From Sutterella seckii (GTDB taxonomy: Bacteria > Pseudomonadota > Gammaproteobacteria > Burkholderiales > Burkholderiaceae_F), in the NCBI RefSeq assembly GCF_009183815.1, contig NZ_WEHX01000003.1, positions 25,591-89,590 of the forward strand: a DNA stretch of 64,000 bases. The letters are read 5' to 3'. A program made the translations under genes and the position numbers. Below, one piece after another: positions 49,749 through 59,154 of the stretch. The notes under the pieces were generated by a model. The model saw only the letters and a list, made by a program, of their open reading frames with translations. It was not told where the DNA came from and did no database searches. Numbering within the stretch: position 1 is the stretch's first letter; the number at the start of each line of letters is the position of its first letter.

Positions 49749-52700
49749 GTGGAAAGCCGGGCTGCTCAGCTGGAGATTCTGCGGTTCTGGGAAGAAATAG
49801 AGCTTCTCACGCCGGAGGATTTCCGCAAAAAGGATGCGGAAGGCACGTTCTGGAGCGAGTGGCGCCCCGGACGCTTTTCCGGAAACGAGGCTGAGGCCGT
49901 CGAGCGCTGGCAGTCGATGCGGCTCCATGAGGCTTACGAATACCCGGCCAAGGCCCCGCGGAGCCTCCTCGAGGCGGATCTTCCCTTCTTTACGGTGTAC
50001 CTCGGCGTCATTGAAAAGCGCCTCGTTTATCGGCAGCTTCTCAGGGAATTCAGCGGGATTGAGGGAAAGGAGAGCCCGGAAAGGGCCCTCGATCACCCTG
50101 CCTTTGCGGGAAGCATGGATTCGATCTGGGGCGAAATGAGCTCATCCTCCATTGCAGGCTCCGATCTGAGAGGGCAAACCTATCTCGCGCGCTTTCAGCT
50201 CAATCCCTGGGGAAAGTACATTGACGAAAGCTTTGAGGCGGCGGGCTTCTGCGGCGCGCTGAGGTATCTGCGCGCCGAAAAGGCGCGTCTCAGGGAGGCG
50301 GAGGATCTGAGGCTCGTGGAAGGGGCGCTTCTCAGGTGCGAACGCATGGCGCGCTGGATGGAGGCTGAGGTTGCCCGCGTCTGCGGTCAGTCTGCGGACG
50401 CCGGCTCGGGCCTTGCGGTCAAGGCCGAACAGATTGACGGCGACCCCGTGATGATTCGCCTCACGGACCCCATGGAAGACGCGGAGCCTGTGGCCGAAGG
50501 CTTCATCTGCGAACTCTCCGACCAGCTTGCGCGCGGTGCGGGGCTCCCCGAGGGGCTTTCCTGCGTCGTCAAGACGACGCTTTCGCGGCCTCTGCGGAGA
50601 AAGGCTCCGGAACCCGGGCCGTTAAGGAGCTTCTACCTTGCGGACATCCGGGCGGCGCGCGTTGCGCTCATGCATGCAGGCGGCCGTTCCATTCTTGCTC
50701 CCGATATGGAAAGACTCCGCGGACTCGATTCGAGGGCGGCGCCCGAAGCCGGAGACGCTCCCAAGGAAGTGCTCCAGGAGGAAGTACCGGTGAATGCCGC
50801 CGATCAGCTTTCTCCGGAAGACCTCGATCTCCTTCAGCCCGTGAGCGGCCCGCTCGCGAGACTCCTTGCGCTCGGAAGCGGGAAGGACGTCAGCCGCACG
50901 GATCTCCTCAAGTCCCCCGCGGCGCTCGCGGACCTTCTGAAGCCCGAGGGGCTCCCTTCAGGGCGATGGCCCGCAGACCCCTCGCACCATCTCTACCTCG
51001 CCCAGCAGGCGGCCGTCTCGGGCATCCTCCGGGCGGGCGAGGGCTTCGGGCCTCTCGTTTCCGTGAACGGCCCTCCGGGCACGGGCAAAAGCTGGCTCCT
51101 GAGAGACATCATTGCCGAGATCGTGACGCGGCGCGCGAGACGGATTGCAGAGAAGAATTCGTCAAGGGATGTTTTCGACTGGGAGCATCCCGTCGTCTGG
51201 GAGCTTTCCGCCAACCGCACCGATTCGCTCACGCCCGTGCAGCCCGGCATTGCGGAGGATTCGCTCATGGTGGTGGCCTCCAACAACAATGCTGCGATCC
51301 GCAACATTACGGACTCGCTCCCCCGGAGCTACGGCCTGAGGGATCCCAGGCCCGACCCCTCGACGGGCGGCACGAGGCCCGCCTTTTCCTACTGGCGCGA
51401 CTGCGCGCTCGGGATGATGGCGCTCGCCGTCGAAATGAAGCCTCTCGCGCGCACCGGAAAAAAGGGGCGTTCGGCGCCGAAGGGCCATGGAGGCGCATCA
51501 GAAGACGACGACCCGAACCTCTCTTTCGAGGACGGAAATGCCGGCCTCCCGGACCTTTCGCGGGAGGAGTGGCAGAAGCTTCCTGCGGCAAAGCGCAGGC
51601 AGATGCTCCGCGAGACGCTCCTCAAGCGCGTGAAGTCGCCTGAGGAAGTCTGGGGACTCTCCTCGGCGACCCTCGGGAGCCGCCGCAACTGCGGCCGGTT
51701 CGTTCAGGCCGTCATGGGGATCGGCATGACCAATCCCTTCGGCTCCACAATTCAGCAGCAGATCGACGACGTGCTCGATCAGCTCGACCTCATGCGGCGC
51801 CTCCCGGAGGAAGACTGGCTGAGCGCCCGGAAGCGCTTTCGCGAGCTTGATGAAAAGGTCCGGGTCCGCCGGGAGCGGATGGCTGAAAGATGCCGCACGC
51901 ACCGCGTGGTGCCGCAGGTCTTTTCGACGCCTCTGGCCGAAGATCCCTCGCAGCATAAGCTCACCCTCTGGGTGGACGAGGAATTCGAGCGCCTGCGCTC
52001 GGAACTCTTTGAAGCGGCGATGGATCTCCATGCGGCGACGCTCGTGGCGCAGGCCGATGCCGCAAAGAAGGGGCTTCGGGCAGCGGCCGGCTATCTGCTC
52101 GCCGGCATGCCTCATTTTGAGTCGGGCTCGGCGCGCCAGGTCTTCGAGTTCCTCTCCTTTCTCATTCCGGTCATTTCCACGACGCTCGCGAGTGCCGGCC
52201 GGCTTTTCGCGCAGGTCGGGCCTTCGGAACTCCCCTGGGTCTTCATCGACGAGGCGAGTCAGGCGTCGCCCCAGGCCGCCGTCGGCATTCTCAACCGCGC
52301 CCGCCGGGCAGTGGTCTTAGGCGACCTGAGGCAGCTGATGCCGGTCGTCACCATGCCGGAGCCCCTCGCCGAATTTCTGCGCGGCCGCCACCCGCTCGTA
52401 GATGAAGTCTGGTCGCCCATGAAGAGTTCGCTCCAGTCTCTCGCGGATGCCTCAATGGAGGCGGGAACGAGCATCCGCGACAGCGTCTCCCATGAGGATG
52501 TGTGGACGGGGCTTCCGCTTCGCACGCACCGGCGCTGCCTCTCGCCCATGTTCGAGATCGCCAATGCCCTTTCCTATGCCGGGCAGATGGTGCAGATGAC
52601 GCCCCGCGTGGATGACGGACGGCCCGCGCAGAGCTGCTGGTACGACATCGTCGGAAAGTCCTACGTGCCGCCCGTCAGGGTGTCGAAAAAGGGCAGAAGG

Positions 52701-53231
52701 ACGCAGGGCGCCGGAGGCGACCCCAAGATGATCCGCGAGGAGATGGCGTGGCTCAGAAAGCTCCTCGTGGAATTCCATGCCGACCGCCTCAATCGCGGAC
52801 TGAGCGTCTTTGTTCTGTCGCCCTTCAGAGCGGTTGCCGAAGGCGCGGGCCGGATCATCCGCGAGCTCGGCCTCAGGGATTTCAATGCCCGTGCGGGCAC
52901 GGTGCATACCTTCCAGGGTCAGGAAGCGGACGTCGTCATTCTGGTTCTCGGCTCGATTCCGGGATCGAAGGGAAGGCGGCAGCGACGCTGGGCCTCGATG
53001 CCCGCCAACCTTCTCAATGTGGCCGTCACGCGCGCGAGGCGCGATCTCATCGTGATCGGCGACTGGGGCGAGTGGACGCTCGAGCCTGCTGTCGGCATCC
53101 TTGCCGGAGCGCTTCCGAGAAAAGTGCAGTACCTGGAGCCCGGTGATTACGCATTCAATGCGGACGCGGAGGCGATGAGAGCGGCGCTCGCCGGCAGGCT
53201 CTTTGGTTCAGAGACGCCGGCAAAGGCCTGA
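49749..53231 (+). CDS. Very large UPF1-like superfamily 1 helicase
   Basis: 1160 residues from a GTG start 6 bases after the tilS stop; AAGGAG lies in the tilS 3' end. Helicase motifs: Walker A NGPPGTGKSWLL (near 440), Walker B FIDEASQASPQA (near 833), VLGDLRQLMPV, LRTHRRC, HTFQGQEADVVI (near 1053) and NVAVTRARRDLIVIGD (near 1092). This is the AAA_11/AAA_12 order of UPF1/DNA2-type SF1B enzymes, with an insertion of about 330 residues between motifs I/Ia and II. The N-terminal 430 residues match nothing I recognise. Relatives act in RNA surveillance, DNA processing or phage defence. Coupling to tilS may mean an RNA role, or chance. Confidence 0.88.
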   Translation: MESRAAQLEILRFWEEIELLTPEDFRKKDAEGTFWSEWRPGRFSGNEAEAVERWQSMRLHEAYEYPAKAPRSLLEADLPFFTVYLGVIEKRLVYRQLLREFSGIEGKESPERALDHPAFAGSMDSIWGEMSSSSIAGSDLRGQTYLARFQLNPWGKYIDESFEAAGFCGALRYLRAEKARLREAEDLRLVEGALLRCERMARWMEAEVARVCGQSADAGSGLAVKAEQIDGDPVMIRLTDPMEDAEPVAEGFICELSDQLARGAGLPEGLSCVVKTTLSRPLRRKAPEPGPLRSFYLADIRAARVALMHAGGRSILAPDMERLRGLDSRAAPEAGDAPKEVLQEEVPVNAADQLSPEDLDLLQPVSGPLARLLALGSGKDVSRTDLLKSPAALADLLKPEGLPSGRWPADPSHHLYLAQQAAVSGILRAGEGFGPLVSVNGPPGTGKSWLLRDIIAEIVTRRARRIAEKNSSRDVFDWEHPVVWELSANRTDSLTPVQPGIAEDSLMVVASNNNAAIRNITDSLPRSYGLRDPRPDPSTGGTRPAFSYWRDCALGMMALAVEMKPLARTGKKGRSAPKGHGGASEDDDPNLSFEDGNAGLPDLSREEWQKLPAAKRRQMLRETLLKRVKSPEEVWGLSSATLGSRRNCGRFVQAVMGIGMTNPFGSTIQQQIDDVLDQLDLMRRLPEEDWLSARKRFRELDEKVRVRRERMAERCRTHRVVPQVFSTPLAEDPSQHKLTLWVDEEFERLRSELFEAAMDLHAATLVAQADAAKKGLRAAAGYLLAGMPHFESGSARQVFEFLSFLIPVISTTLASAGRLFAQVGPSELPWVFIDEASQASPQAAVGILNRARRAVVLGDLRQLMPVVTMPEPLAEFLRGRHPLVDEVWSPMKSSLQSLADASMEAGTSIRDSVSHEDVWTGLPLRTHRRCLSPMFEIANALSYAGQMVQMTPRVDDGRPAQSCWYDIVGKSYVPPVRVSKKGRRTQGAGGDPKMIREEMAWLRKLLVEFHADRLNRGLSVFVLSPFRAVAEGAGRIIRELGLRDFNARAGTVHTFQGQEADVVILVLGSIPGSKGRRQRRWASMPANLLNVAVTRARRDLIVIGDWGEWTLEPAVGILAGALPRKVQYLEPGDYAFNADAEAMRAALAGRLFGSETPAKA

Positions 53232-53246
53232 AGACGGCATGAAAAA

Positions 53247-53287
53247 GAAAAGCCGCCCGGGGAATTTCTATTCCCGCCGGACGGCCT
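53247..53287. terminator. Bidirectional terminator after the helicase gene
   Basis: AAAAGCCGCCCGGGGAA opposes TTCCCGCCGGACGGCCTT, one mismatch; T-run on the minus side. Serves the small membrane protein gene and probably the helicase gene. Confidence 0.75.
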
Positions 53288-53307
53288 TCTTCGGGCAATG
53301 TGAAGAA

Positions 53308-53511
53308 TCACCCGAAAATCTTCATGTAGATCCAGCCCGGGATGCCCCAGATGGCGAGAAAGACGATCGCCATGGCAAGGAGCTGAACGGCATGGCTGCC
53401 GCCCGACATGGAGAGAACGGCGGGTCCGATGTTGTCCCAGACCTTGAAGAGAAGAATGAAGGACGCAATCGCCCAGATCAGGGCGAGAACAATCGTAATG
53501 AAGGTAAACAT
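53308..53511 (-). CDS. Small two-span membrane protein
   Basis: 67 residues: MFTFITIVLALIWAIASFIL forms the first membrane segment, a loop VWDNIGPAVLSMSGGS follows, then LLAMAIVFLAIWGIPGWIYM. No family recognised; similar short proteins are common in beta-proteobacteria as uncharacterised inner membrane proteins. It has its own terminator. Confidence 0.7.
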   Translation of the reverse strand: MFTFITIVLALIWAIASFILLFKVWDNIGPAVLSMSGGSHAVQLLAMAIVFLAIWGIPGWIYMKIFG

Positions 53512-53609
53512 TCTGAATTCACCTGACTTGAAAAGAGCTGGCGGGAAATTTCGGGTTGTTTCGGAGAATGTTAGTCTTTCCCAATTAACCCCGTCTTACT
53601 GCTTTCGTT

Positions 53610-54227
53610 ATGCCCACCTACGACGTCATTCTCCCTGAAGGTCATGTCATTCTGCGCGACCGCGCTACCGGAGCTGAGCTCCGGCTTTCCGCCGCGAACG
53701 GCCCGCTCTGTCTCGGGAGCGCCAACTTCTCCTTTTCGCTCGACCTGAAGCCTTTTGATGGGAAAGAGCGTCGGGAGCCGGAGGCGCCGGCGCAGAACTC
53801 TGGCGTCCTGCCGGAGGGCGTGCACGATGAAATAGCAGAAGCACTCGAGCGCTTCCGCCGGCCTGCGCCCGGGAGCGGTCCGGAGACGGAGCTGCCCTTT
53901 CTCTCTCCCGCTGAGAACCTCGTGCCTGAAAAGAGCGGCGGGAAGGACGCCGGGCCCGCGCTGAGGGTGCTCGATGCCCCGCTCGAGTCGCTCACCGAAC
54001 GCGAATTCGAGAAGACGCTGGAAAGTCTTGTCCGGGCGCGCGACGATGCGGCGCGCGAAGCGGAGTTTCTCGAGGAGATCGAAGCCGACCCGGAGGATGT
54101 TGCCGAGCTCCGGGCGCACAAGCAGGCGCTCGACGAGCGCTTCGCCCGGGTTTCGAAGCGCTTCGACGCCTGGCGGAAGCTTCAGAAGCGGCTCGACGAA
54201 GAGCGCGGCATTAATGAATCGCCGTAA
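53610..54227 (+). CDS. Hypothetical acidic protein with C-terminal coiled coil
   Basis: 205 residues. A beta-rich N-terminal 50 residues (VILPEGHVILRDRATGAELR) is followed by a Pro/Glu-rich linker and a long charged helix (about 130-200, ESLTEREFEKTLESLVRARD onward). No known domain. Its 3' end overlaps the convergent AEC transporter gene by 17 bases. Confidence 0.65.
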   Translation: MPTYDVILPEGHVILRDRATGAELRLSAANGPLCLGSANFSFSLDLKPFDGKERREPEAPAQNSGVLPEGVHDEIAEALERFRRPAPGSGPETELPFLSPAENLVPEKSGGKDAGPALRVLDAPLESLTEREFEKTLESLVRARDDAAREAEFLEEIEADPEDVAELRAHKQALDERFARVSKRFDAWRKLQKRLDEERGINESP

Positions 54228-55176
54228 GGATGATCATCCAGATGGGAAGCGCAATCGAGGCGAGAAGCGTCGTTGAGGCAACCGACGTCGTCGCGAATTC
54301 CACGTCCGCGTGGTGGTAGCGCGCAAGCACGGCGATCTGCGTGATGCAGGGGAGCGCCGCCTGGATCACGTACACCTTGGCGAAAAGCTCCGGCACGGGC
54401 AGAACCATCGTGAGGCCGAGGCATACCAGAGGGCTCACGAGGAAGCGCCCGAAGAGGACGAGCATCAGATCCTTCGAGAATTTGATGTTGCGGATCCCGA
54501 TCGTATGGATCATGAGGCCGATGAAGATGAGCGCGAGAGGCGTCGTGATTCCGCCCATGTACTTCGCCGCTGCCATCACGGGCTCGGGGAACTTGAGGTC
54601 GAGGAGGAGCAGAATGATGGCGAGCAGGAATCCGCAGAGGGGCGGCGAAAAGACGCGCTTCACGGTCGTGAGCGAGAGCACCTTCGGCGCTTCCCGGTGT
54701 TCGCTCTTCACGCCGTCCATGGCTTCGAGATAGTTCCCCATGGTCCAGAAGAACGTCGTGTTGGCGAAGAAGTAGAGAAGCGTCGGAATGACGGCTTCCT
54801 CGCCGAAGAGCGCGATCGAGACCGGGAGCCCGATGAACATGTTGTTCGAGGCGGTATAGGCCGAGGAAAAGATCCCGGAGTGCGTGGTCGTTACATGCCC
54901 GAGCCGGATGATGATGCGGCTCGTGAAGAAGACGAGCCACATCGAGATGAAGGGAATCACCATGGGGCCCGCGAGCGCGATCAGCTCGTCGTGCGTGAGC
55001 CGCTCGGAGACGCTTGCAAAAAGGTAGCAGGGCAGCGACAGAAACGTGACGAGCCGGGCAATCAGCTGCGTCGCCGTCTGGTCGTACCAGCCCTTTGAGG
55101 CCGTCCAGTACCCCGCTCCTGCGAGGAGTCCCATGATGATGACGCAGTTGATGGATTTGAGAAATGCTTCAAGCAT
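54211..55176 (-). CDS. AEC-family transporter (auxin efflux carrier fold)
   Basis: 321 residues from MLEAFLKSINC; an upstream ATG at 55197 adds 7 residues. About ten membrane segments with family stretches SLPCYLFASVSE, AYTASNNMFIGLPVSIALFG and QAALPCITQIAVLARYH. AEC members such as MdcF move malonate, malate or other carboxylates across the inner membrane. Substrate not predictable. Same strand and close to the downstream-of-start MFS gene but not clearly an operon. Confidence 0.9.
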   Translation of the reverse strand: MLEAFLKSINCVIIMGLLAGAGYWTASKGWYDQTATQLIARLVTFLSLPCYLFASVSERLTHDELIALAGPMVIPFISMWLVFFTSRIIIRLGHVTTTHSGIFSSAYTASNNMFIGLPVSIALFGEEAVIPTLLYFFANTTFFWTMGNYLEAMDGVKSEHREAPKVLSLTTVKRVFSPPLCGFLLAIILLLLDLKFPEPVMAAAKYMGGITTPLALIFIGLMIHTIGIRNIKFSKDLMLVLFGRFLVSPLVCLGLTMVLPVPELFAKVYVIQAALPCITQIAVLARYHHADVEFATTSVASTTLLASIALPIWMIILTAIH

Positions 55177-55251
55177 GAGCGGGCACTTAATAAACAAGGA
55201 AGAATCTTTAAATTTTATGCTCCGCCGGGCCTCGGAAAAGGGAGCGCGAAG

Positions 55252-56472
55252 CTAATCCTTAAGCGGGATGGCGGTCCCTTGAGCATCCTCAAGCTTCATG
55301 CGGCGGCTGAGCCAGAAAGAGACGAGAACGAGAAGGAAGCTCGATGCAAGAAAGATGATGGAGACGCATAGCCTCGCGTCGCCCATGGCGGTAAAGGGCG
55401 CAATGACGCCCCCGCCGATGAAGGTGACGGAGCCGAGAATCGCAGCGGCAAAGCCGGCGCGGGCGCGATGAAGCGTGAGCGCGGCGGTCATGGCCGCCGG
55501 AAGCGTGAGGCCGAGCGAGGTGAGGACAAGAACGTAGCAGATGAGTGTCAGGAAGAGGGAAACGTCGAACGCAAAGACGAGCGCGAGAAGGAGACTTGAG
55601 GCAAGCATCCCGGCCGCGCCCAGATGAATCGCCTTCAGAGGACTTGCGAGACGGCCCGAGACTGCGGCGCCCAGCGTAATGGCAAGCGCCATGCCGCCGA
55701 AGGTGAGGCCGTAAAGTTCGGAGGAGAGGCCGAAATGTCCCCGGAAAATGAAGGGCGAGGAGGAAATGTGGCCGAAGAGGACGCAGGAGGCAAGAAACTG
55801 CTGCAGGACGATCGCGATGAAGATCGGATCGGAAAAGAGAATCGATGCGCTTTTGCGGACGGTTTCCGGCGTACGGGCTTTCGTTTTGCGGCTTTGCGCG
55901 CGCGGGAGCGTTTCCCTGAGCGCAAAGACCGTAAGCGCAAGAAGCACGATGCCCGCCGCGAACATGAGCCAGAAAATGCCGCGCCAGCCTGCGAAGTCCG
56001 CAATGAGTGCGCCGAGGAGCGGCGCCGTCACGGGCGCAATGCCCTGGATCGAGCCCATGACGCCCATGAAGCTTCCGAGCTCGCGTCCCGTGTAGCGGTC
56101 CGCGGCAATGGATCGCGACATGACGATGGCGCCCGAAGCGCCGAGCCCTTCGAGAAAGCGCATGACGAGAAAGAGCTCAATCGAGGGCGCCGCAGCAGCG
56201 AAGGCCGTGGAGACGGCAAAAATGAGAAGGCACCCGGCTAGCGGCTTCTTTCTCCCGGACTGGTCGGAAAGCGGTCCCACGAGAAGCTGCCCGACGGCAA
56301 GCCCCCACATGGTTGTCGAGAGGCCGAGCTGCACGGCAGAGGGCTAGGCGCCGAAGTCGCGCGTCTGCTCCGGGAATGTCGGGAGATAGAAATCGGTGAC
56401 GAAAGGACCGAAAGCTGCGAGGGCAGCAAGGAAAATGAGGAGAAAAATGCGGCTGTTCTGTTGTTCTGGCAT
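55252..56472 (-). pseudogene. Bcr/CflA-type MFS drug exporter interrupted by an in-frame amber codon
   Basis: The full frame starts at 56472 (MPEQQNSRIFLLIFLAALAA, first membrane segment AAFGPFVTDFYLPTFPEQTR) and reaches TAG at 56346-56344, in the place where relatives have a sense codon before PSAVQLGLSTTMWGLAVGQL. The same frame then continues intact for 360 codons, with GPLSDQSGRKKPL (MFS motif A) and twelve-helix content to 55252. A single base change explains the stop. Without readthrough or restart the protein lacks its first helix. Real nonsense mutation or base-call error cannot be told apart here. Confidence 0.85.
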
Positions 56473-56626
56473 CGAAGACGGCACTGAGCGGCTGGAAATG
56501 GATTCCCAAAACGGGAAAACGGGATTCTAAAAAGTTTTTCTCTTTGCTTTCCGGCATCTGAAAGTTTGCCGCAAACGGATTCTTGGATTAGAGTTCAGTT
56601 CCTCTGATAGTTACCGCTTACAAACA

Positions 56627-57280
56627 ATGACCACGATCTTTGATGCTGCTTCCAATCCGCCCCCCGGCAATGCCGACCGTCCGACGGTGCGCGTGCCGAG
56701 ATCCGGACGCGCGAAGAAGAACCGCCGCGCCGACATTCTGCAGACGCTCGCGCAGCTTCTTGAGGACCCGCACTGCGACCGCATCACCACGGCTCAGATT
56801 GCAAAGAAGCTCGACCTTTCCGAAGCCGCGCTCTACCGCAGCTTTCCCTCGAAGGGCGCCATGTTTGATGCGCTCATTGAATTCTGCGAGACGAGCCTTC
56901 TCGAACTCTTCGGGCGCATTCGCGAAGACCAGTCGCTCAAGGCTACCGGCCGCATCCAGGTGATGGTGACGGTGCTCCTCGACTTCGCGGACGCGAACCG
57001 CGGACTCGCGCGCGTCATGACCGGACAGGTGCTCATGAAGGAGGACCCGAAGCTCATCGAGCGCATGACGCACCTCGTCGACAAGCTTGAAATGGGCCTG
57101 AGGCAGACCTACCGCGACGCCGTGATGGCGCGCGAGCTCCCGGCAGACTTCAACGCTGATGCGCACGCAAATCTCGTCATCAACTGGGTGCTCGGACGGT
57201 GGCTGAGGTTCGTGATGACGGGCTTTAAGGTTCGCCCCAACGGCGTGAGTCCGGTCGCCATGGCGCCCTTCTTCATCTGA
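56627..57280 (+). CDS. slmA: Nucleoid occlusion factor SlmA
   Basis: 217 residues. TetR-type helix-turn-helix after a basic N-terminal arm: NRRADILQTLAQLLED, RITTAQIAKKLDLSEAALYR, SFPSKGAMFDALIEF. The C-terminal domain has the SlmA pattern VLLDFADANRGLARVMTG and ending RFVMTGFKVRPN. SlmA binds SBS sites on the chromosome and blocks FtsZ ring assembly over DNA. It precedes the LysE exporter gene by 24 bases, probably one operon. Confidence 0.94.
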   Translation: MTTIFDAASNPPPGNADRPTVRVPRSGRAKKNRRADILQTLAQLLEDPHCDRITTAQIAKKLDLSEAALYRSFPSKGAMFDALIEFCETSLLELFGRIREDQSLKATGRIQVMVTVLLDFADANRGLARVMTGQVLMKEDPKLIERMTHLVDKLEMGLRQTYRDAVMARELPADFNADAHANLVINWVLGRWLRFVMTGFKVRPNGVSPVAMAPFFI

Positions 57281-57304
57281 CGTTTTCTCCGGGAGCCGCA
57301 GAAG

Positions 57305-57925
57305 ATGCCTTTTTCGATCTGGCTTGCCTTTACGGGCGCGAGCTTCCTGCTCGCGATTGCTCCGGGACCGGACAACCTCTTCGTGCTCACGCAGTCGGCC
57401 GTTCACGGCGTGCGCGCGGGCGTCATCGTCGTGCTCGGACTCTGCACGGGGCTGATTCTGCAGACGATTGCCGCGGCGCTCGGCCTCGCCGCGGTGGTGG
57501 CGGCCGCTCCGGCTCTTTTCTGGGCCATCAAGTGCCTCGGCGCCGCGTATCTTCTCTACCTTGCCTTCATGGCCTGGACGCACGCAAAGGACGGCGCTGA
57601 AGGACGGGGTGCGGTTTCCCTCTCGCCCTTCGCCCTCTGGCGCCGCGGCGTCATCATGAACATCACGAACCCGAAGGTGCTCATCTTCTTCCTCGCCTTC
57701 TTCCCGCAGTTCGTGCCGGCAGGCGTAACGGGCATGCCGCTCGTCATTCAGATGGTGATTCAGGGCGCCACCTTCATTGCAGCAACCCTCATCGTTTTCT
57801 GCGGCATCGCCTGGGGTGCGGGAACGCTTGCCGACCGGCTGAGAAGCCCCCGGTTTCAGGAGGCGCTCAACCGCATTTCTGCGGTGATCTTCCTTGGTCT
57901 TGCGGTCTTCACCCTGATTCCCTGA
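57305..57925 (+). CDS. LysE/RhtB-family amino acid exporter
   Basis: 206 residues, six membrane segments. Family start FTGASFLLAIAPGPDNLFVL, then GVRAGVIVVLGLCTGLI and MNITNPKVLIFFLAFFPQFV. RhtB/LysE proteins export homoserine, threonine, leucine or lysine. Directly downstream of slmA; a terminator follows. Confidence 0.93.
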   Translation: MPFSIWLAFTGASFLLAIAPGPDNLFVLTQSAVHGVRAGVIVVLGLCTGLILQTIAAALGLAAVVAAAPALFWAIKCLGAAYLLYLAFMAWTHAKDGAEGRGAVSLSPFALWRRGVIMNITNPKVLIFFLAFFPQFVPAGVTGMPLVIQMVIQGATFIAATLIVFCGIAWGAGTLADRLRSPRFQEALNRISAVIFLGLAVFTLIP

Positions 57926-57960
57926 CCGCTTCGGCGCCGGCAGTCCGGATGCTCTCAAAA

Positions 57961-58000
57961 GAACAAAGCCCGTCTGAATCCAGGCGGGCTTTGTTCTTTT
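57961..58000. terminator. Bidirectional terminator between lysE-like and ppsR genes
   Basis: AACAAAGCCCG / CGGGCTTTGTT around a 12-base loop, followed by CTTTT on plus. Confidence 0.85.
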
Positions 58001-58019
58001 GGAATGCGGTGAAAGCGGA

Positions 58020-58880
58020 TCAGGCCTTCCGCTGTCGGTCGAGTCCGAGCTCGGACATGATCGTCGCGGAAATTTCCTCAATCGACTTCGTCGTGGAGTT
58101 GAGCCAGCGGATGCCTTCGCGGTGCATCAGCTCCTCGGCATCGCGGATTTCCATGCGGCAGTTTTCGATGCTCGCGTAGCGGCTTCCCGGGCGGCGTTCG
58201 TTGCGGATTTCCGAGAGCCTTTCAGGAGCGATGGAGAGGCCGAAGAGCTTGTTTCTGAGCGGAAGCAGCGCTTCGGGGAGCGACCCGCGGTCGAAGTCTT
58301 CCGGAATAAGCGGATAGTTGGCGACCTTGATGCCGAACTGCATCGCGAGGAATAGCGAGGTCGGAGTTTTGCCGGAACGCGACACGCCGACCAAAATCAC
58401 GTCGGCATCGTCGAGTCCGCGGTTCGTCTGGCCGTCGTCGTGCTGCAGGGTGTAGTCGATGGCGGCAATTCGGCGCTGATACTTTTCGTCGTCGCGGATG
58501 CGGTGGGTCAGGCCGATGCTGTGGGCGCTCTTCATGCCGAGCTCGGTTTCAAGGGGACCCACGAACTTGCGGAAGAGGTCGATGATGTGGCCGGAAACTA
58601 TTTCGTTGAAGCTTCTCATGATTTCGGGCTCAACGAAGGTCGTGAAGATGATGGGCCTCAGACCGTCCTCTTTCTCAACGGCATTGATGCGGCGCGCCGT
58701 ATCAATGGCTTTCTCCATCGTGTCGACGAAGGGAATGCGCGTCTGGTGATAGTGCAGATCAGGGAACTGCGTGAGGATCGAATGCGCAAGCGTTTCGGCG
58801 GTAATGGCCGTTCCGTCGCTCACGATGAATACCTGACGGGTCTTCTCGGCTTTCTGCGGATCGAGTTCCTGATCTGTCAT
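58020..58880 (-). CDS. ppsR: PEP synthetase regulatory protein (bifunctional kinase/phosphorylase)
   Basis: 286 residues from MTDQELDPQK; frames further upstream overlap the divergent promoter region. DUF299 signature: VFIVSDGTAITAETLAHS, P-loop GVSRSGKTPTSLFLA (near 160-174), NYPLIPEDF. It inactivates PEP synthase by ADP-dependent threonine phosphorylation and reactivates it by Pi-dependent dephosphorylation. It faces away from its target gene ppsA (divergent, 274-base spacer), the usual arrangement. Confidence 0.95.
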   Translation of the reverse strand: MTDQELDPQKAEKTRQVFIVSDGTAITAETLAHSILTQFPDLHYHQTRIPFVDTMEKAIDTARRINAVEKEDGLRPIIFTTFVEPEIMRSFNEIVSGHIIDLFRKFVGPLETELGMKSAHSIGLTHRIRDDEKYQRRIAAIDYTLQHDDGQTNRGLDDADVILVGVSRSGKTPTSLFLAMQFGIKVANYPLIPEDFDRGSLPEALLPLRNKLFGLSIAPERLSEIRNERRPGSRYASIENCRMEIRDAEELMHREGIRWLNSTTKSIEEISATIMSELGLDRQRKA

Positions 58881-59154
58881 GTGGAAAGCTCCTGGCACTT
58901 TAGGAAAAGGCGCGGCCGCCCGAAGGATTGAGGCGGCGCAGCGTTGGTGAATTGGAAAAAAGAGAATTTTAGACGCTTCCGCCGGGGGCTGTTTTTGTTG
59001 CAGAGGCGTCAGAAAATCTGCCTTTACGCGCCTCTCTGTACGTCTATAGGGAATTCCGGGTATGGAAAAGCACTTAAAGCGGTTAGAATGCGCCTGTTTT
59101 TCCAAACTCGACCCCGCCCTGAAGCCCATGGGCGGGACCATCCAGAGGATAAAA

